Shown in pieces: positions 55,967 to 64,000 of a stretch of 64,000 nt of DNA; the stretch's first letter is position 1; every line of letters starts with the position of its first letter. Both the position numbers and the translations under genes were made by a program. Under the pieces are notes generated by a model. It saw nothing but the letters and a program-made list of their open reading frames with translations, did not search any database and was not told the DNA's origin. The stretch comes from Silicimonas sp. (GTDB lineage: Bacteria > Pseudomonadota > Alphaproteobacteria > Rhodobacterales > Rhodobacteraceae): assembly GCA_022819605.1 (NCBI GenBank), contig JAJEGW010000208.1:62001-126000 (forward strand). The letters run 5' to 3'.

Positions 55967-56151
55967 GACCCGGATACCTCCATCCCAGGCCGCACGACGT
56001 GATCGAAGCCCTGCAGTGGGTCACCACGCTTCACCTTCACCACGGTCAATGCAAAAACAACGGCAACGAAGAGAGCGAGCGCGAACGCCACACCGAGATT
56101 CCGCGAAAGACGGCGTGCGTGCAATTCGTGCGTTGCCTTGATGCCGCTCAT
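55963..56151 (-). CDS. Small CoxF-like membrane protein
   Basis: This 62-residue protein has one membrane helix (LGVAFALALFVAVVFALTVV) after a basic start MSGIKATHELHARRLSRN. It sits exactly between ctaB and ctaG, with 4-base ATGA overlaps at both ends, the place and size of CoxF/oxidase-assembly proteins in Rhodobacterales. Function in oxidase assembly is inferred from position. Confidence 0.82.
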   Translation of the reverse strand: MSGIKATHELHARRLSRNLGVAFALALFVAVVFALTVVKVKRGDPLQGFDHVVRPGMEVSGS

Positions 56152-57071
56152 GGCACCTGCCTCAACACCGCGTCCGCGAGGATCGCGCCGAAATGCAGAA
56201 AGAGGTAGAACAGCGAGGCGCGGAAGAACGCCTTTTCCGCAGCGTAGCCGTCACATTGGGCAACAGCTTCGTCCCGCCTGCAGATCTGTACCGCGCCCCA
56301 TACAAACATGAGATTCAGCACGACGGCAGCGGCAAGACTCACCGGACCGCCGATCGGACCCAATGCAAGCCAGAGCGATAAGGGCACGAGAAGCAGCGCG
56401 TAGGCCAGAATGTACTTTCGCGCCGCAGGACGGCCATGGGTCACCGTGAGCATCGGGACGCCTGCATCCTCGTAGTCGGACCGCATGAACAGGGCCAAGG
56501 CCCAGAAATGCGGCGGAGTCCACATGAAGATCAACGCAAACATCAGGCAGGCCTCCAGGGAGATGCTCCCCGTTGCCGCCGCCCAGCCGATCATCGGCGG
56601 GAAGGCCCCCGCCGCCCCGCCGATCACGATGTTCTGCGGCGTCCGGCGCTTGAGCCACATCGTGTAGATGACAACGTAGAACAAAATAGTGACGGCCAGA
56701 AGGAAAGCCGCGAGCATGTTCGTCGCCAGGCCAAGCATCACGACCGAAAGGCCGGACAGGCCAACGCCGATCGCCAAGGCCTCGTCCGGCGCGACACGGC
56801 CACTCGGAACCGGACGTTTCATCGTGCGCCGCATGATCGAGTCGATATCCGCATCGTACCACATGTTCAGAGCGCCCGCGGCCCCCGCCCCGAGCGCGAT
56901 GAACAGCATCGCCGCAACCGCCTCGACTGCGTGCAGCGCTGCCGGGGCGACCATGAGGCCAACCAGCGCCGTGAAAACCACGAGTGACATCACTCTCGGC
57001 TTCAGCAGCGCTACGTAGTCGCCGAATTTCGGTTCGTGTTCGTGCGCCGCGCTGATTGCGAGGTCAGGCAT
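56148..57071 (-). CDS. ctaB: Protoheme IX farnesyltransferase
   Basis: The 307-residue UbiA-type prenyltransferase has about nine helices and makes heme O from heme B. The Asp-rich motif NMWYDADIDSIMRRTMKRPV and the second loop MWTPPHFWALALFMRSDYEDA are diagnostic. It is in the standard place between ctaC and the small CoxF-like gene, 6 bases after the ctaC stop. Needed for heme A of the oxidase. Confidence 0.96.
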   Translation of the reverse strand: MPDLAISAAHEHEPKFGDYVALLKPRVMSLVVFTALVGLMVAPAALHAVEAVAAMLFIALGAGAAGALNMWYDADIDSIMRRTMKRPVPSGRVAPDEALAIGVGLSGLSVVMLGLATNMLAAFLLAVTILFYVVIYTMWLKRRTPQNIVIGGAAGAFPPMIGWAAATGSISLEACLMFALIFMWTPPHFWALALFMRSDYEDAGVPMLTVTHGRPAARKYILAYALLLVPLSLWLALGPIGGPVSLAAAVVLNLMFVWGAVQICRRDEAVAQCDGYAAEKAFFRASLFYLFLHFGAILADAVLRQVP

Positions 57072-57077
57072 TCGCTT

Positions 57078-57959
57078 CTACTCGCTTGCTGCCAACCGGA
57101 TCGGGCCGGGCTCGGTGTAGTTCCCGGCCGCTCGGGTGTCGGCGGTCCACGCATCGTATTCGGTGGCCGTCACCGCCTTGACCGTGATGGGCATGTAGGA
57201 ATGACTCAGGCCGCAAAGCTCGGAACACTGCCCGAAATAGACGCCTTCGTGGCCTTCGTCGACCTTGAACCAGAGCTCGGCAAGTCTGCCCGGAACAGCG
57301 TCCTGCTTCACACCGAACGACGGAATGGTCCATGCATGGATCACGTCGGCGGCGGTGACTTGAACCACGACGACCTTGCCGGTCGGTATGACGACCGAAG
57401 TGTCCGTGGCGAGGAGGAAGTGCTCGTCGGTGTAACCCGCTTCGGCCAGCTGCTGCGAAGTTTCCGGCGTCATCTGGTTCGCGCTGTCAATGCCGATCAT
57501 GTAGCTGGCAAAGCTGATGTCCTCGTCCGGATACTCGTATTCCCAGTACCACTGGTTGCCGGTCGCCTTGATGAACACCTCTGGCTCAGGGATGATCTGC
57601 TGCTTGAACAGCACCGGCAACGAGAACGCCCCGATGAAGACGAGGATCACGATCGGAATGACGGTCCAGGCCACTTCGACCGGCGTGTTGTGCGTGAAGC
57701 TTGCCGGGTTCGGATTGGCACGGCGGTTGAAACGCACGATGCAGATCAGCAGCAGCGCCATGACGAACAGCGAAATTGCGGTGATGATGATGAGCACCAT
57801 TTCGTCCAGCCATTGGATGTCACGCGCGATCTCGGTCGTGGGCTTCTGGAAACCAATTCCGGCCTGGTCTGGTTGCCCAATGAAGGGCAATCCCTGCGCA
57901 TGTGCAGCGCTTCCGGCAACGAGCATGGTCAGACCAGTGAGAAGGGTTCTGAGGCGCAT
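57078..57959 (-). CDS. ctaC: Cytochrome c oxidase subunit II
   Basis: The 293-residue subunit has a signal peptide (cleavage near AHA-QG), two membrane helices (about 53-75 and 97-118) and a periplasmic cupredoxin domain. The CuA ligands are His208, Cys245, Glu247, Cys249, His253 and Met256, in VIHAW and [14 protein letters not shown]. The aromatic [13 protein letters not shown] electron-entry region is intact. It is the first gene of the oxidase cluster; ctaD (subunit I) is not in the window. The ATG at 57959 is preferred to the upstream 57995. Confidence 0.96.
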   Translation of the reverse strand: MRLRTLLTGLTMLVAGSAAHAQGLPFIGQPDQAGIGFQKPTTEIARDIQWLDEMVLIIITAISLFVMALLLICIVRFNRRANPNPASFTHNTPVEVAWTVIPIVILVFIGAFSLPVLFKQQIIPEPEVFIKATGNQWYWEYEYPDEDISFASYMIGIDSANQMTPETSQQLAEAGYTDEHFLLATDTSVVIPTGKVVVVQVTAADVIHAWTIPSFGVKQDAVPGRLAELWFKVDEGHEGVYFGQCSELCGLSHSYMPITVKAVTATEYDAWTADTRAAGNYTEPGPIRLAASE

Positions 57960-58117
57960 CAGTCTAGGGTCCTGTTCGCAATGGCAATCTGGCATGCCTC
58001 AGGTCGGCATGGCCCGCCGGTTGTTCTTCAGACGCTAGAAACCATATAAGATGTTCATGAACAAGGCATCTGATTGCGGCATTCAGACGCTTTTCTGCAT
58101 CGCACAAGGAGCAACGC

Positions 58118-59542
58118 ATGGCCCTGCCGAACCAGTTTAGGCCGTTCGAAACGCATTTGGACAAGGACGCCGCCCTCCACATTCTGCAAGAGACGGCAAG
58201 AGGCGCGGAAGACGGCGAGTTGTTTCTGGAACGCCGTCGTTCAGAGGTGCTTGCCTATGACGACGGGCGTGTGCGCAATGCAAGCTATGACAGGGCGGAA
58301 GGATTTGGACTCCGTGCCATACAGGGCGAGACCGCCGGATACGCCCATTCGACCGAGATCAGCCTGGCCAGCTTGAAGCGCGCCGCCAAGACCGTTCGGC
58401 TGGCCGTGGGCGATGGGGGCGGTTCGCTCGCCGCGTCGCCGGCCCGTGAGGTGCTCAAGCTTTATGGCGACGAAAATCCCATCGAGGATGCAGAGCTTTC
58501 CCTCAAGATCGAATCGCTGAAGGAGATCGACGCGTTTGCCCGCGACCTGGACTCCCGGGTCGTTCAGGTATCCGCCACGCTGGCAGCGTCGCTTCAGGAA
58601 GTTGCCATTCTGCGTCCCGACAACCGCTGCGTCACCGATTTGCGACCGATGGCGCGCCTGAATGTCAGCGTGATCGTCGAAAGGGACGGTCGCCGCGAAT
58701 CCGGCATGGCCGGAAGTGGGGGCCGCCATGGGCTGTCCGGGTTGATTGCACCTGAGCATTGGCGATCGCTCGTGCACGAAGCCCTTCGCATTGCCCTCGT
58801 CAATCTCGATGCGGTGGCGGCGCCGGCGGGCGTAATGGACGTGACCCTTGGCCCGGGCTGGCCTGGCATTCTCCTGCACGAGGCGATCGGACATGGCCTG
58901 GAGGGAGACTTCAACCGCAAGAAGTCTTCCGCGTTTGCCGATCTCATGGGACAGAAAATTGCTGCAAGTGACGTGACCGTACTGGACGACGGAACGCTCC
59001 CTGACCGCCGCGGGTCGCTGCATGTCGACGATGAGGGCACACCGTCAAGCCGGAATGTCCTGATCGAAGACGGCATCCTCGTGAATTACATGCAGGATCG
59101 TCAGAACGCGAGGCTGCTGGGCGTGGAACCTACCGGCAACGGTCGTCGCGAGAGCTTCGCGCACGCCCCAATGCCGAGGATGACGAACACCTACATGCTG
59201 CCGGGTTGCGCAGAACCCGAAACGATCATCGCCGAAGTCAAGGACGGCATCCATGCTGTCGGCTTCGGCGGCGGGCAGGTGGACATAACGAACGGGAAGT
59301 TCGTGTTTTCCTGCACAGAGGCCTATCGCGTCAGAGAAGGCAAGATCTGCGAGCCGGTGAAGGGCGCGACCCTGATCGGCGACGGTGCCACCGCGCTCCG
59401 GCACATCCGCGCGGTCGGAAACGACATGGAACTCGACCCCGGTATCGGCAATTGCGGCAAGGCGGGTCAATGGGTGCCCGTCGGCGTCGGCCAGCCCACG
59501 CTCCTGATCGGAAACCTGACCGTGGGTGGTTCGTCCGCCTGA
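58118..59542 (+). CDS. tldD: Metalloprotease TldD
   Basis: The 474-residue zinc protease subunit works with TldE/PmbA in peptide processing and antitoxin turnover. It carries the motif HEAIGH (254-259) in GILLHEAIGHGLEGDFNRKK, the C-terminal CGKAGQWVPVGVGQPTLLI, and GFGGGQVDITNGKFVFSCTE. AAGGAG lies 7 bases before the ATG. It is divergent from ctaC, the standard arrangement in the Rhodobacterales. Confidence 0.95.
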   Translation: MALPNQFRPFETHLDKDAALHILQETARGAEDGELFLERRRSEVLAYDDGRVRNASYDRAEGFGLRAIQGETAGYAHSTEISLASLKRAAKTVRLAVGDGGGSLAASPAREVLKLYGDENPIEDAELSLKIESLKEIDAFARDLDSRVVQVSATLAASLQEVAILRPDNRCVTDLRPMARLNVSVIVERDGRRESGMAGSGGRHGLSGLIAPEHWRSLVHEALRIALVNLDAVAAPAGVMDVTLGPGWPGILLHEAIGHGLEGDFNRKKSSAFADLMGQKIAASDVTVLDDGTLPDRRGSLHVDDEGTPSSRNVLIEDGILVNYMQDRQNARLLGVEPTGNGRRESFAHAPMPRMTNTYMLPGCAEPETIIAEVKDGIHAVGFGGGQVDITNGKFVFSCTEAYRVREGKICEPVKGATLIGDGATALRHIRAVGNDMELDPGIGNCGKAGQWVPVGVGQPTLLIGNLTVGGSSA

Positions 59543-59783
59543 TCGCTCAACCGAGGCAAAGTGCAATTCGAATCGCCCGGAAATCCGGAGAATCGATGCT
59601 CGAACATCACGTGCCGGCCTGATTTGACGTGGGTGTTCATTGTGCCGCTTTGTGAACGATCTCTGTGCGAAGCGCTCCGGAAATGCCGAATGCGACATCC
59701 GCCGTTCGTCACACATTGACAAATGCCGATAACGCCCCACATCTTCCGCCGCCACAACCGCGTTCGCTTTTCGGGAGTCCCCC

Positions 59784-62324
59784 ATGCCTGTTGTCGTCGT
59801 CGAGTCTCCCGCTAAGGCCAAGACGATCAAGAGCTATCTCGGCGAGGACTACACCGTGCTTGCAAGTTTCGGTCACGTGCGCGATCTTGCCGAAAAGGAA
59901 GGTTCGGTGGATCCCGATCACGACTTCGCGATGAAGTGGGAAGTGCCAGCTGGATCAAGAGGGCACATCAAGGCAATCGCCGACGCCCTCCAAGATGATA
60001 AGGCGCTGATTCTCGCCACCGACCCTGACCGCGAGGGCGAAGCGATTTCCTGGCACCTTGAGGAGGCGCTTCGCGCCCGAAAGGCCATCGGGGAAGGCAC
60101 AAAGGTCGACCGGATTGCATTTAATTCTGTCACAAGGAGGGGCTTGGCAGAAGCCATGGAGAACCCGCGCAAGGTCGACCGTGATCTCGTCGAGGCTTAC
60201 CTTGCACGCCGTGCGCTGGACTACCTGGTTGGCTACACGCTCTCGCCGGTGCTCTGGAGAAAGCTGCCCGGCGCAAGGTCGGCGGGCCGTGTTCAGTCCG
60301 TGTGCCTGCGACTCATCGTCGAGCGCGAGATGGAAGTGGAGGCGTTCCGGGTTCAGGAGTACTGGACCGTCAAAGCGGTCGTTGCCACGCCGAGAGAGGA
60401 CGAGTTTGAGGCAAGGCTGACCGTGCTTGACGGCAAGAAACTCGACAGGCTCGGCATCCCCGATGAGGAGCGGGTGAACAGGGCGGTCGAGGCAATCCAG
60501 TCAAGCGACCTTTCGGTCAAGTCGGTCGAAGCGAATCCCGTTACGCGCAAGCCACCGGCTCCGTTCATAACATCCACACTGCAGCAGGAGGCATCCCGCA
60601 AGCTCGGATTCGGAGCGAAAAGGACGATGCAGGCGGCGCAGAAGCTCTACGAAGCCGGGCACATCACTTACATGCGAACCGACGGAGTCGACATGGCTCC
60701 CGAGGCGATCGCGGCCGTTCGCGATGCAATCAAGGAACGATTTGGCGCAAGGTACCTGCCCAAGAGGCCGCGCATGCACAAGAGCAAGGCCAAGAACGCG
60801 CAGGAAGCGCATGAGTGCATCCGCCCGACCCGCATGTCGGCAAATCCGGCTTCGCTCCGAATTCAGGACAAGGGTCAGCTAGACCTGTACGACCTCATCC
60901 GGAGGCGTACGCTCGCAAGCCAAATGGAAACTGCCAGGTTCGAGCGGACCACGGTCGATATCGCCAGCGTGGATGGCAAGACCGAACTCCGAGCGACCGG
61001 TCAAGTCCAGAAATTTGACGGCTTCATCAAAGTCTACGAGGAAGGTCGCGACGATGTTGCCGATGACAATGGCAGGATACTGCCCCGCATCGACAAGGAC
61101 GAGGCAGTGCAACAGCGCCAAGTCCTGCCTGAGCAGCACTTCACCAAGCCGCCACCGCGCTACACTGAAGCCACGCTCGTCAAGAAGATGGAGGAGATCG
61201 GCATCGGGCGACCTTCGACCTACGCGTCGGTCGTCACGACGATTCAAGACAGGGGATACGTGCGGCAGGAGAAAAACCGGCTCTACCCGGAGGAAAAGGG
61301 ACAATTGGTGACCGCTTTCCTCATGAACTATTTCCGCCGTTACTTGAGCTACGACTTCACGGCCAAGCTCGAGGAGGAACTTGACGATATCACTTCCGGG
61401 ACCCGTGACTGGAAGGAAGTGCTCGCGCGATTCTGGGACGAATTCAACGCTGCCATCGAGGAAACGTCCGAACTTCGGTTCGCCGACGTTCTGGACAAGA
61501 TCAACGAGGTTCTGGCACCGCATCTCTTTCCGCCAACCGAGGACGGTCGAGATCCTCGCATCTGCCCTCATTGCGGCGCCGGGCAGTTGTCGGTACGAAC
61601 CGCCCGCTCAGGCGGCGCCTTTATCGGTTGCTCGAACTATCCCGAATGCCGTTACACACGTGCGTTCGGGCCACCAGGCACCGAGCCCGAAATCAACTTC
61701 CCTCCCGAGGGCAAAAAACTGGGCGAGGAAGGCGAAGATGCGATCTGGGTCCACAAGGGCCGATTTGGACCCTATGTTCAGCGCGGCGAGACTTCGGCTG
61801 ACGGGAAAAAACCCCTACGCCGCACCGTGCCCGAAACCTGGGATCCGGCCGCGATCAAGCTCGAGGACGCGCTCAGGCTCCTCGAACTGCCTCGTCTCGT
61901 CGGCCAGCATCCTGAAGACGGCGTGTCGATTTGGGCCAATCTCGGACGCTTCGGACCTTACCTGAAACACGCGGACTCGACGAGTTCCAAGAGCGGCACG
62001 ACCGCCAATCTCGAAACGCTCGAGGACGTTTGGAGCGTTGGCATGAACCGTGCCGTCGAGCTCATCGCGGCAAAGGTGGCCTCCCGCGGAAGCAGGGGCT
62101 GGAACGCTCCGGTGCTAAAGGATCTCGGCGAACACCCAGAACGCGGCGGCTCCGTGACCGTTCTGGACGGCAAGTACGGACCATACGTGAAGTGGAACAA
62201 GGTGAACGCGACGGTCCCCGAGGACATCGATCCAGACAGCATTGACATGGCCGCTGCTACCCGTCTCATAGAGCAGCGTGAAGCGAAGGGAGGCAAAAAG
62301 CGGCGTCGGCGCAAGAAGTCTTGA
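59784..62324 (+). CDS. topA: DNA topoisomerase I
   Basis: The 846-residue type IA topoisomerase relaxes negative supercoils. It has the TOPRIM domain MPVVVVESPAKAKTIKSYLG with the ATDPDREGE acidic motif (79-86) and the catalytic Tyr296 in GHITYMRTDGVDM. One Cys4 zinc finger (CPHCGAG...GCSNYPEC, near residue 595) is followed by basic C-terminal repeats (RFGPYVQRG, RFGPYLKHA, KYGPYVKWN). It ends in a Lys/Arg tail (GGKKRRRRKKS). The start is the ATG at 59784, with the family's first residue. The Lhr-type helicase gene is convergent. Confidence 0.96.
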   Translation: MPVVVVESPAKAKTIKSYLGEDYTVLASFGHVRDLAEKEGSVDPDHDFAMKWEVPAGSRGHIKAIADALQDDKALILATDPDREGEAISWHLEEALRARKAIGEGTKVDRIAFNSVTRRGLAEAMENPRKVDRDLVEAYLARRALDYLVGYTLSPVLWRKLPGARSAGRVQSVCLRLIVEREMEVEAFRVQEYWTVKAVVATPREDEFEARLTVLDGKKLDRLGIPDEERVNRAVEAIQSSDLSVKSVEANPVTRKPPAPFITSTLQQEASRKLGFGAKRTMQAAQKLYEAGHITYMRTDGVDMAPEAIAAVRDAIKERFGARYLPKRPRMHKSKAKNAQEAHECIRPTRMSANPASLRIQDKGQLDLYDLIRRRTLASQMETARFERTTVDIASVDGKTELRATGQVQKFDGFIKVYEEGRDDVADDNGRILPRIDKDEAVQQRQVLPEQHFTKPPPRYTEATLVKKMEEIGIGRPSTYASVVTTIQDRGYVRQEKNRLYPEEKGQLVTAFLMNYFRRYLSYDFTAKLEEELDDITSGTRDWKEVLARFWDEFNAAIEETSELRFADVLDKINEVLAPHLFPPTEDGRDPRICPHCGAGQLSVRTARSGGAFIGCSNYPECRYTRAFGPPGTEPEINFPPEGKKLGEEGEDAIWVHKGRFGPYVQRGETSADGKKPLRRTVPETWDPAAIKLEDALRLLELPRLVGQHPEDGVSIWANLGRFGPYLKHADSTSSKSGTTANLETLEDVWSVGMNRAVELIAAKVASRGSRGWNAPVLKDLGEHPERGGSVTVLDGKYGPYVKWNKVNATVPEDIDPDSIDMAAATRLIEQREAKGGKKRRRRKKS

Positions 62325-62655
62325 TCCGAAATCTCGTGTCCACGAATGGGCGAATTCATGGGAAGCAGAGTGTTCTTGCCACGGGCAGCTCTGCAGGAAC
62401 CTCTATCTCTTGCACTCGGAAAGCCTTCTCGAACGCGAGACGAGCCGGAAGCTGGCGTGTACCGGCCTTGCCCTCAGCGGTCCTTTCGATCCTGCCCGGC
62501 CCGGCCAGGGCTTCCGAGAGCGTCCGCATCGTCATCTCCCGGACTGCAGCGCCAGCGAAGCGCCTTGGTGCAGAACCGCTGAGAGTCTTGAACGGTTACA
62601 GCCCGCCTCGGAATTACGCGCAGACATCCGCGAGGAAATCCGTTCCAGACGCGAA
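62325..62655. other. Gene-free gap between topA and the helicase gene
   Basis: About 330 bases between convergent genes. No clear terminator, tRNA or repeat; frames here are shadows. Confidence 0.5.
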
Positions 62656-64000
62656 TCAGGATGTCAGGCCCGCCGCCGTCATCAGCGCTTCCGCATCGGC
62701 CATGAGCATCCGCTCGCGACCTTCCCCTGCAATCGGGACCCTGCCATGCTCGAGAAGGAGTGGAGCGGCCAGCGGCGTAATCCGGTCGAGCACGACATGA
62801 TCGACCTGACCCCTGGTCCGCTCAAGCAGTTCCTCGATCCGACCAAAGTCGACCAGTCCCCGCATCGCCTCCTCTCGGGTGATCTTCAGCATGAGATGTC
62901 CAGGTTCATATTTTGCGAGCGTGTCGTAGAGAACGTCGGAAGAGAATCTCGCCTGCCGCGCGGTGCGCCTGGCGGCTCCGTGGTTCCTCGGAAGCATCAT
63001 CGCGATCGTGGCGGTCGTGCGAAAGGTGCGTTTCATGACAGCATTGCCGGACATCCATGCTTCGAAGGCGGCGCGCAATTCCCGCGCATCGAGGAGGGGT
63101 TCGGGATTGGGAATCGCATCGAGACCCCAGATCAGGACGGCATAGTCCGTCGAGACGAAACCCAGCGGACCGAGACCCATCTCTTCCATTTTTCGGGTTA
63201 CCAGCAGCCCCAGCGTCTGCATCGCGTTGCGTCCCGCAAATCCGTAGATGCAGGTGTTCTGTCGGCCTTCATACGGAAAGCTCTCGACCAGAATCCGGCC
63301 GGCCTCCGGGAGTTTCGAGCGGTCGCGCTGGAGGCGCAGCCAATCCGCCGTGTGACGCGGCAGGGCGGTCCAGTCCCCTGCCTTGAACATCCTCAGGATG
63401 CGGTGGCTGAGTTGCGTCGATGTTGCGAACTTCGTCCCCGCAAAGACCGCGATCTTGGGCGCCTTATCCGGTTGACGTGACACTTCCACGGTCATTTCGC
63501 GCAGCCGGTCGTAGCGCACCACCTGTCCGCCGATCAGAAACGTGTCCCCAGGCGCAAGACTTGCCGCAAACAACTCCTCGATCTCTCCCAAGGGCTTGCC
63601 GCCCCGCTTGTTCCGAAGCCTAACGTTCAGCGTCTCCGTGTCCTGGATCGTACCAAGATTGCGCCGAACTTCGCCCGGAGCACGGGGATCCCTGAACTCC
63701 CAGAGGCCGTCCGTTCTCTGGCGAAGTCGCTGCCAACGATCATAGGCCCGAAGCGCATAGCCACCGGTTGCCACGAGATCGAGGCACGCGAGAAAGTCTC
63801 CATTCCGGAGGTTCACGTACGGTCCGGCGCCCCGAAGCACCCGAAAGAGCTCATCGGCGTCGAACGGCCCCCGGCACGCATGGATCAGAATCTGTTGGCA
63901 GAGCACGTCCCGCGGACCCGCTCCCCTCGGGTCACCGTCGAGGTCGCCTTCCCGCACCGCCTCGAGCGCCGCCACGCACTCCACGACCTCGAAGCGGTTT
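62656..64000 (-). CDS. Lhr-type, ligase-associated DEXH-box DNA helicase, C-terminal part
   Basis: The gene extends past the right edge; about 448 C-terminal residues are visible. They include the Lhr winged-helix/beta-sheet region (CQQILIHACRGPFDADELFRVL, GYALRAYDRWQRL) and the LhrC-core sequence RNKRGGKPLGEIEELFAASL, GDTFLIGGQVVRYDR, FAGRNAMQTLGLLVTRKMEE. The closing part is LGPLGFVSTDYAVLIWGLDA. The pattern fits the ligase-associated helicase that acts with a DNA ligase and an exonuclease in damage repair. The helicase motor domains lie outside the window. The frame has no stop at the edge. Confidence 0.9.
   Translation of the reverse strand, partial: NRFEVVECVAALEAVREGDLDGDPRGAGPRDVLCQQILIHACRGPFDADELFRVLRGAGPYVNLRNGDFLACLDLVATGGYALRAYDRWQRLRQRTDGLWEFRDPRAPGEVRRNLGTIQDTETLNVRLRNKRGGKPLGEIEELFAASLAPGDTFLIGGQVVRYDRLREMTVEVSRQPDKAPKIAVFAGTKFATSTQLSHRILRMFKAGDWTALPRHTADWLRLQRDRSKLPEAGRILVESFPYEGRQNTCIYGFAGRNAMQTLGLLVTRKMEEMGLGPLGFVSTDYAVLIWGLDAIPNPEPLLDARELRAAFEAWMSGNAVMKRTFRTTATIAMMLPRNHGAARRTARQARFSSDVLYDTLAKYEPGHLMLKITREEAMRGLVDFGRIEELLERTRGQVDHVVLDRITPLAAPLLLEHGRVPIAGEGRERMLMADAEALMTAAGLTS

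Noticed and set aside
62278-63480. 400-codon plus-strand frame after topA
   Set aside because: Shadow of the helicase gene on the minus strand.
1-64000. CRISPR array, prophage or intact insertion sequence
   Set aside because: No regularly spaced repeats, phage structural genes, integrase or complete transposase were seen; only the TnpB relic.

Overview
The window is GC-rich, densely packed DNA from an alphaproteobacterium, most likely a member of or close relative of the Rhodobacterales. The main reason is gene order on the minus strand: coxII (ctaC), ctaB, a small CoxF-like protein, ctaG, coxIII (ctaE), SURF1, thrC, an M16 peptidase and a RimJ-type acetyltransferase, with tldD divergent upstream. 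The bolA-grxD pair, the coiled-coil/zapA/tkt neighbourhood and the MoxR-DUF58-DUF4159 cluster with DUF1285 beside it point the same way.

Layout. 1-2.3 kb: the start of hyuB and all of hyuA (hydantoinase/oxoprolinase type), minus strand. 2.5-3.3 kb: bolA and grxD. 3.5-12.4 kb: a complete peptide-type ABC importer with three successive substrate-binding proteins, two permeases and a double-ATPase protein. 12.5-17.4 kb: zapA with a coiled-coil partner, tkt, rpmG, the RNase P RNA gene (minus strand) and an AmpD-like amidase. 17.4-18.7 kb has no recognisable gene. 18.7-21.3 kb: a Tat-exported vanadium-haloperoxidase/PAP2-type protein followed by a porin. 21.3-22.4 kb is again gene-free. 22.4-28.7 kb: an Excalibur-like lipoprotein, gatA, gatC, trpB and cfa. 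28.7-36.3 kb: a MoxR/DUF58/BatA-DUF4159/vWA-like membrane operon, including a probable 33-residue protein, and DUF1285.

36.3-37.2 kb looks like a junction scar. It holds a possible tRNA 3' fragment and the C-terminal relic of an IS200/IS605-type TnpB. It is followed by the most interesting block, 37.2-48.6 kb. This is a minus-strand amide-utilisation module: an AmiC-like receptor without a signal peptide, a flotillin/YqiK-like membrane protein, a Tat-type amide/urea binding protein, LivH, LivM, LivG, a LivF ATPase fused in frame to an amidase-signature hydrolase, and an acyl-CoA synthetase. A divergent MarR regulator sits at the top. A perfect 13-bp inverted repeat lies in front of the flotillin gene, and a related half-site lies in front of marR. 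The inferred route is import of a short-chain amide, hydrolysis at the transporter's cytoplasmic face, and capture of the acid as its CoA ester. A cytochrome P450 follows.

50.5-58 kb is the conserved rimJ-to-ctaC block. 58-64 kb carries tldD, topA and the C-terminal part of an Lhr-type, ligase-associated helicase that runs off the right edge. No CRISPR array, rRNA, intact insertion sequence or prophage was seen.
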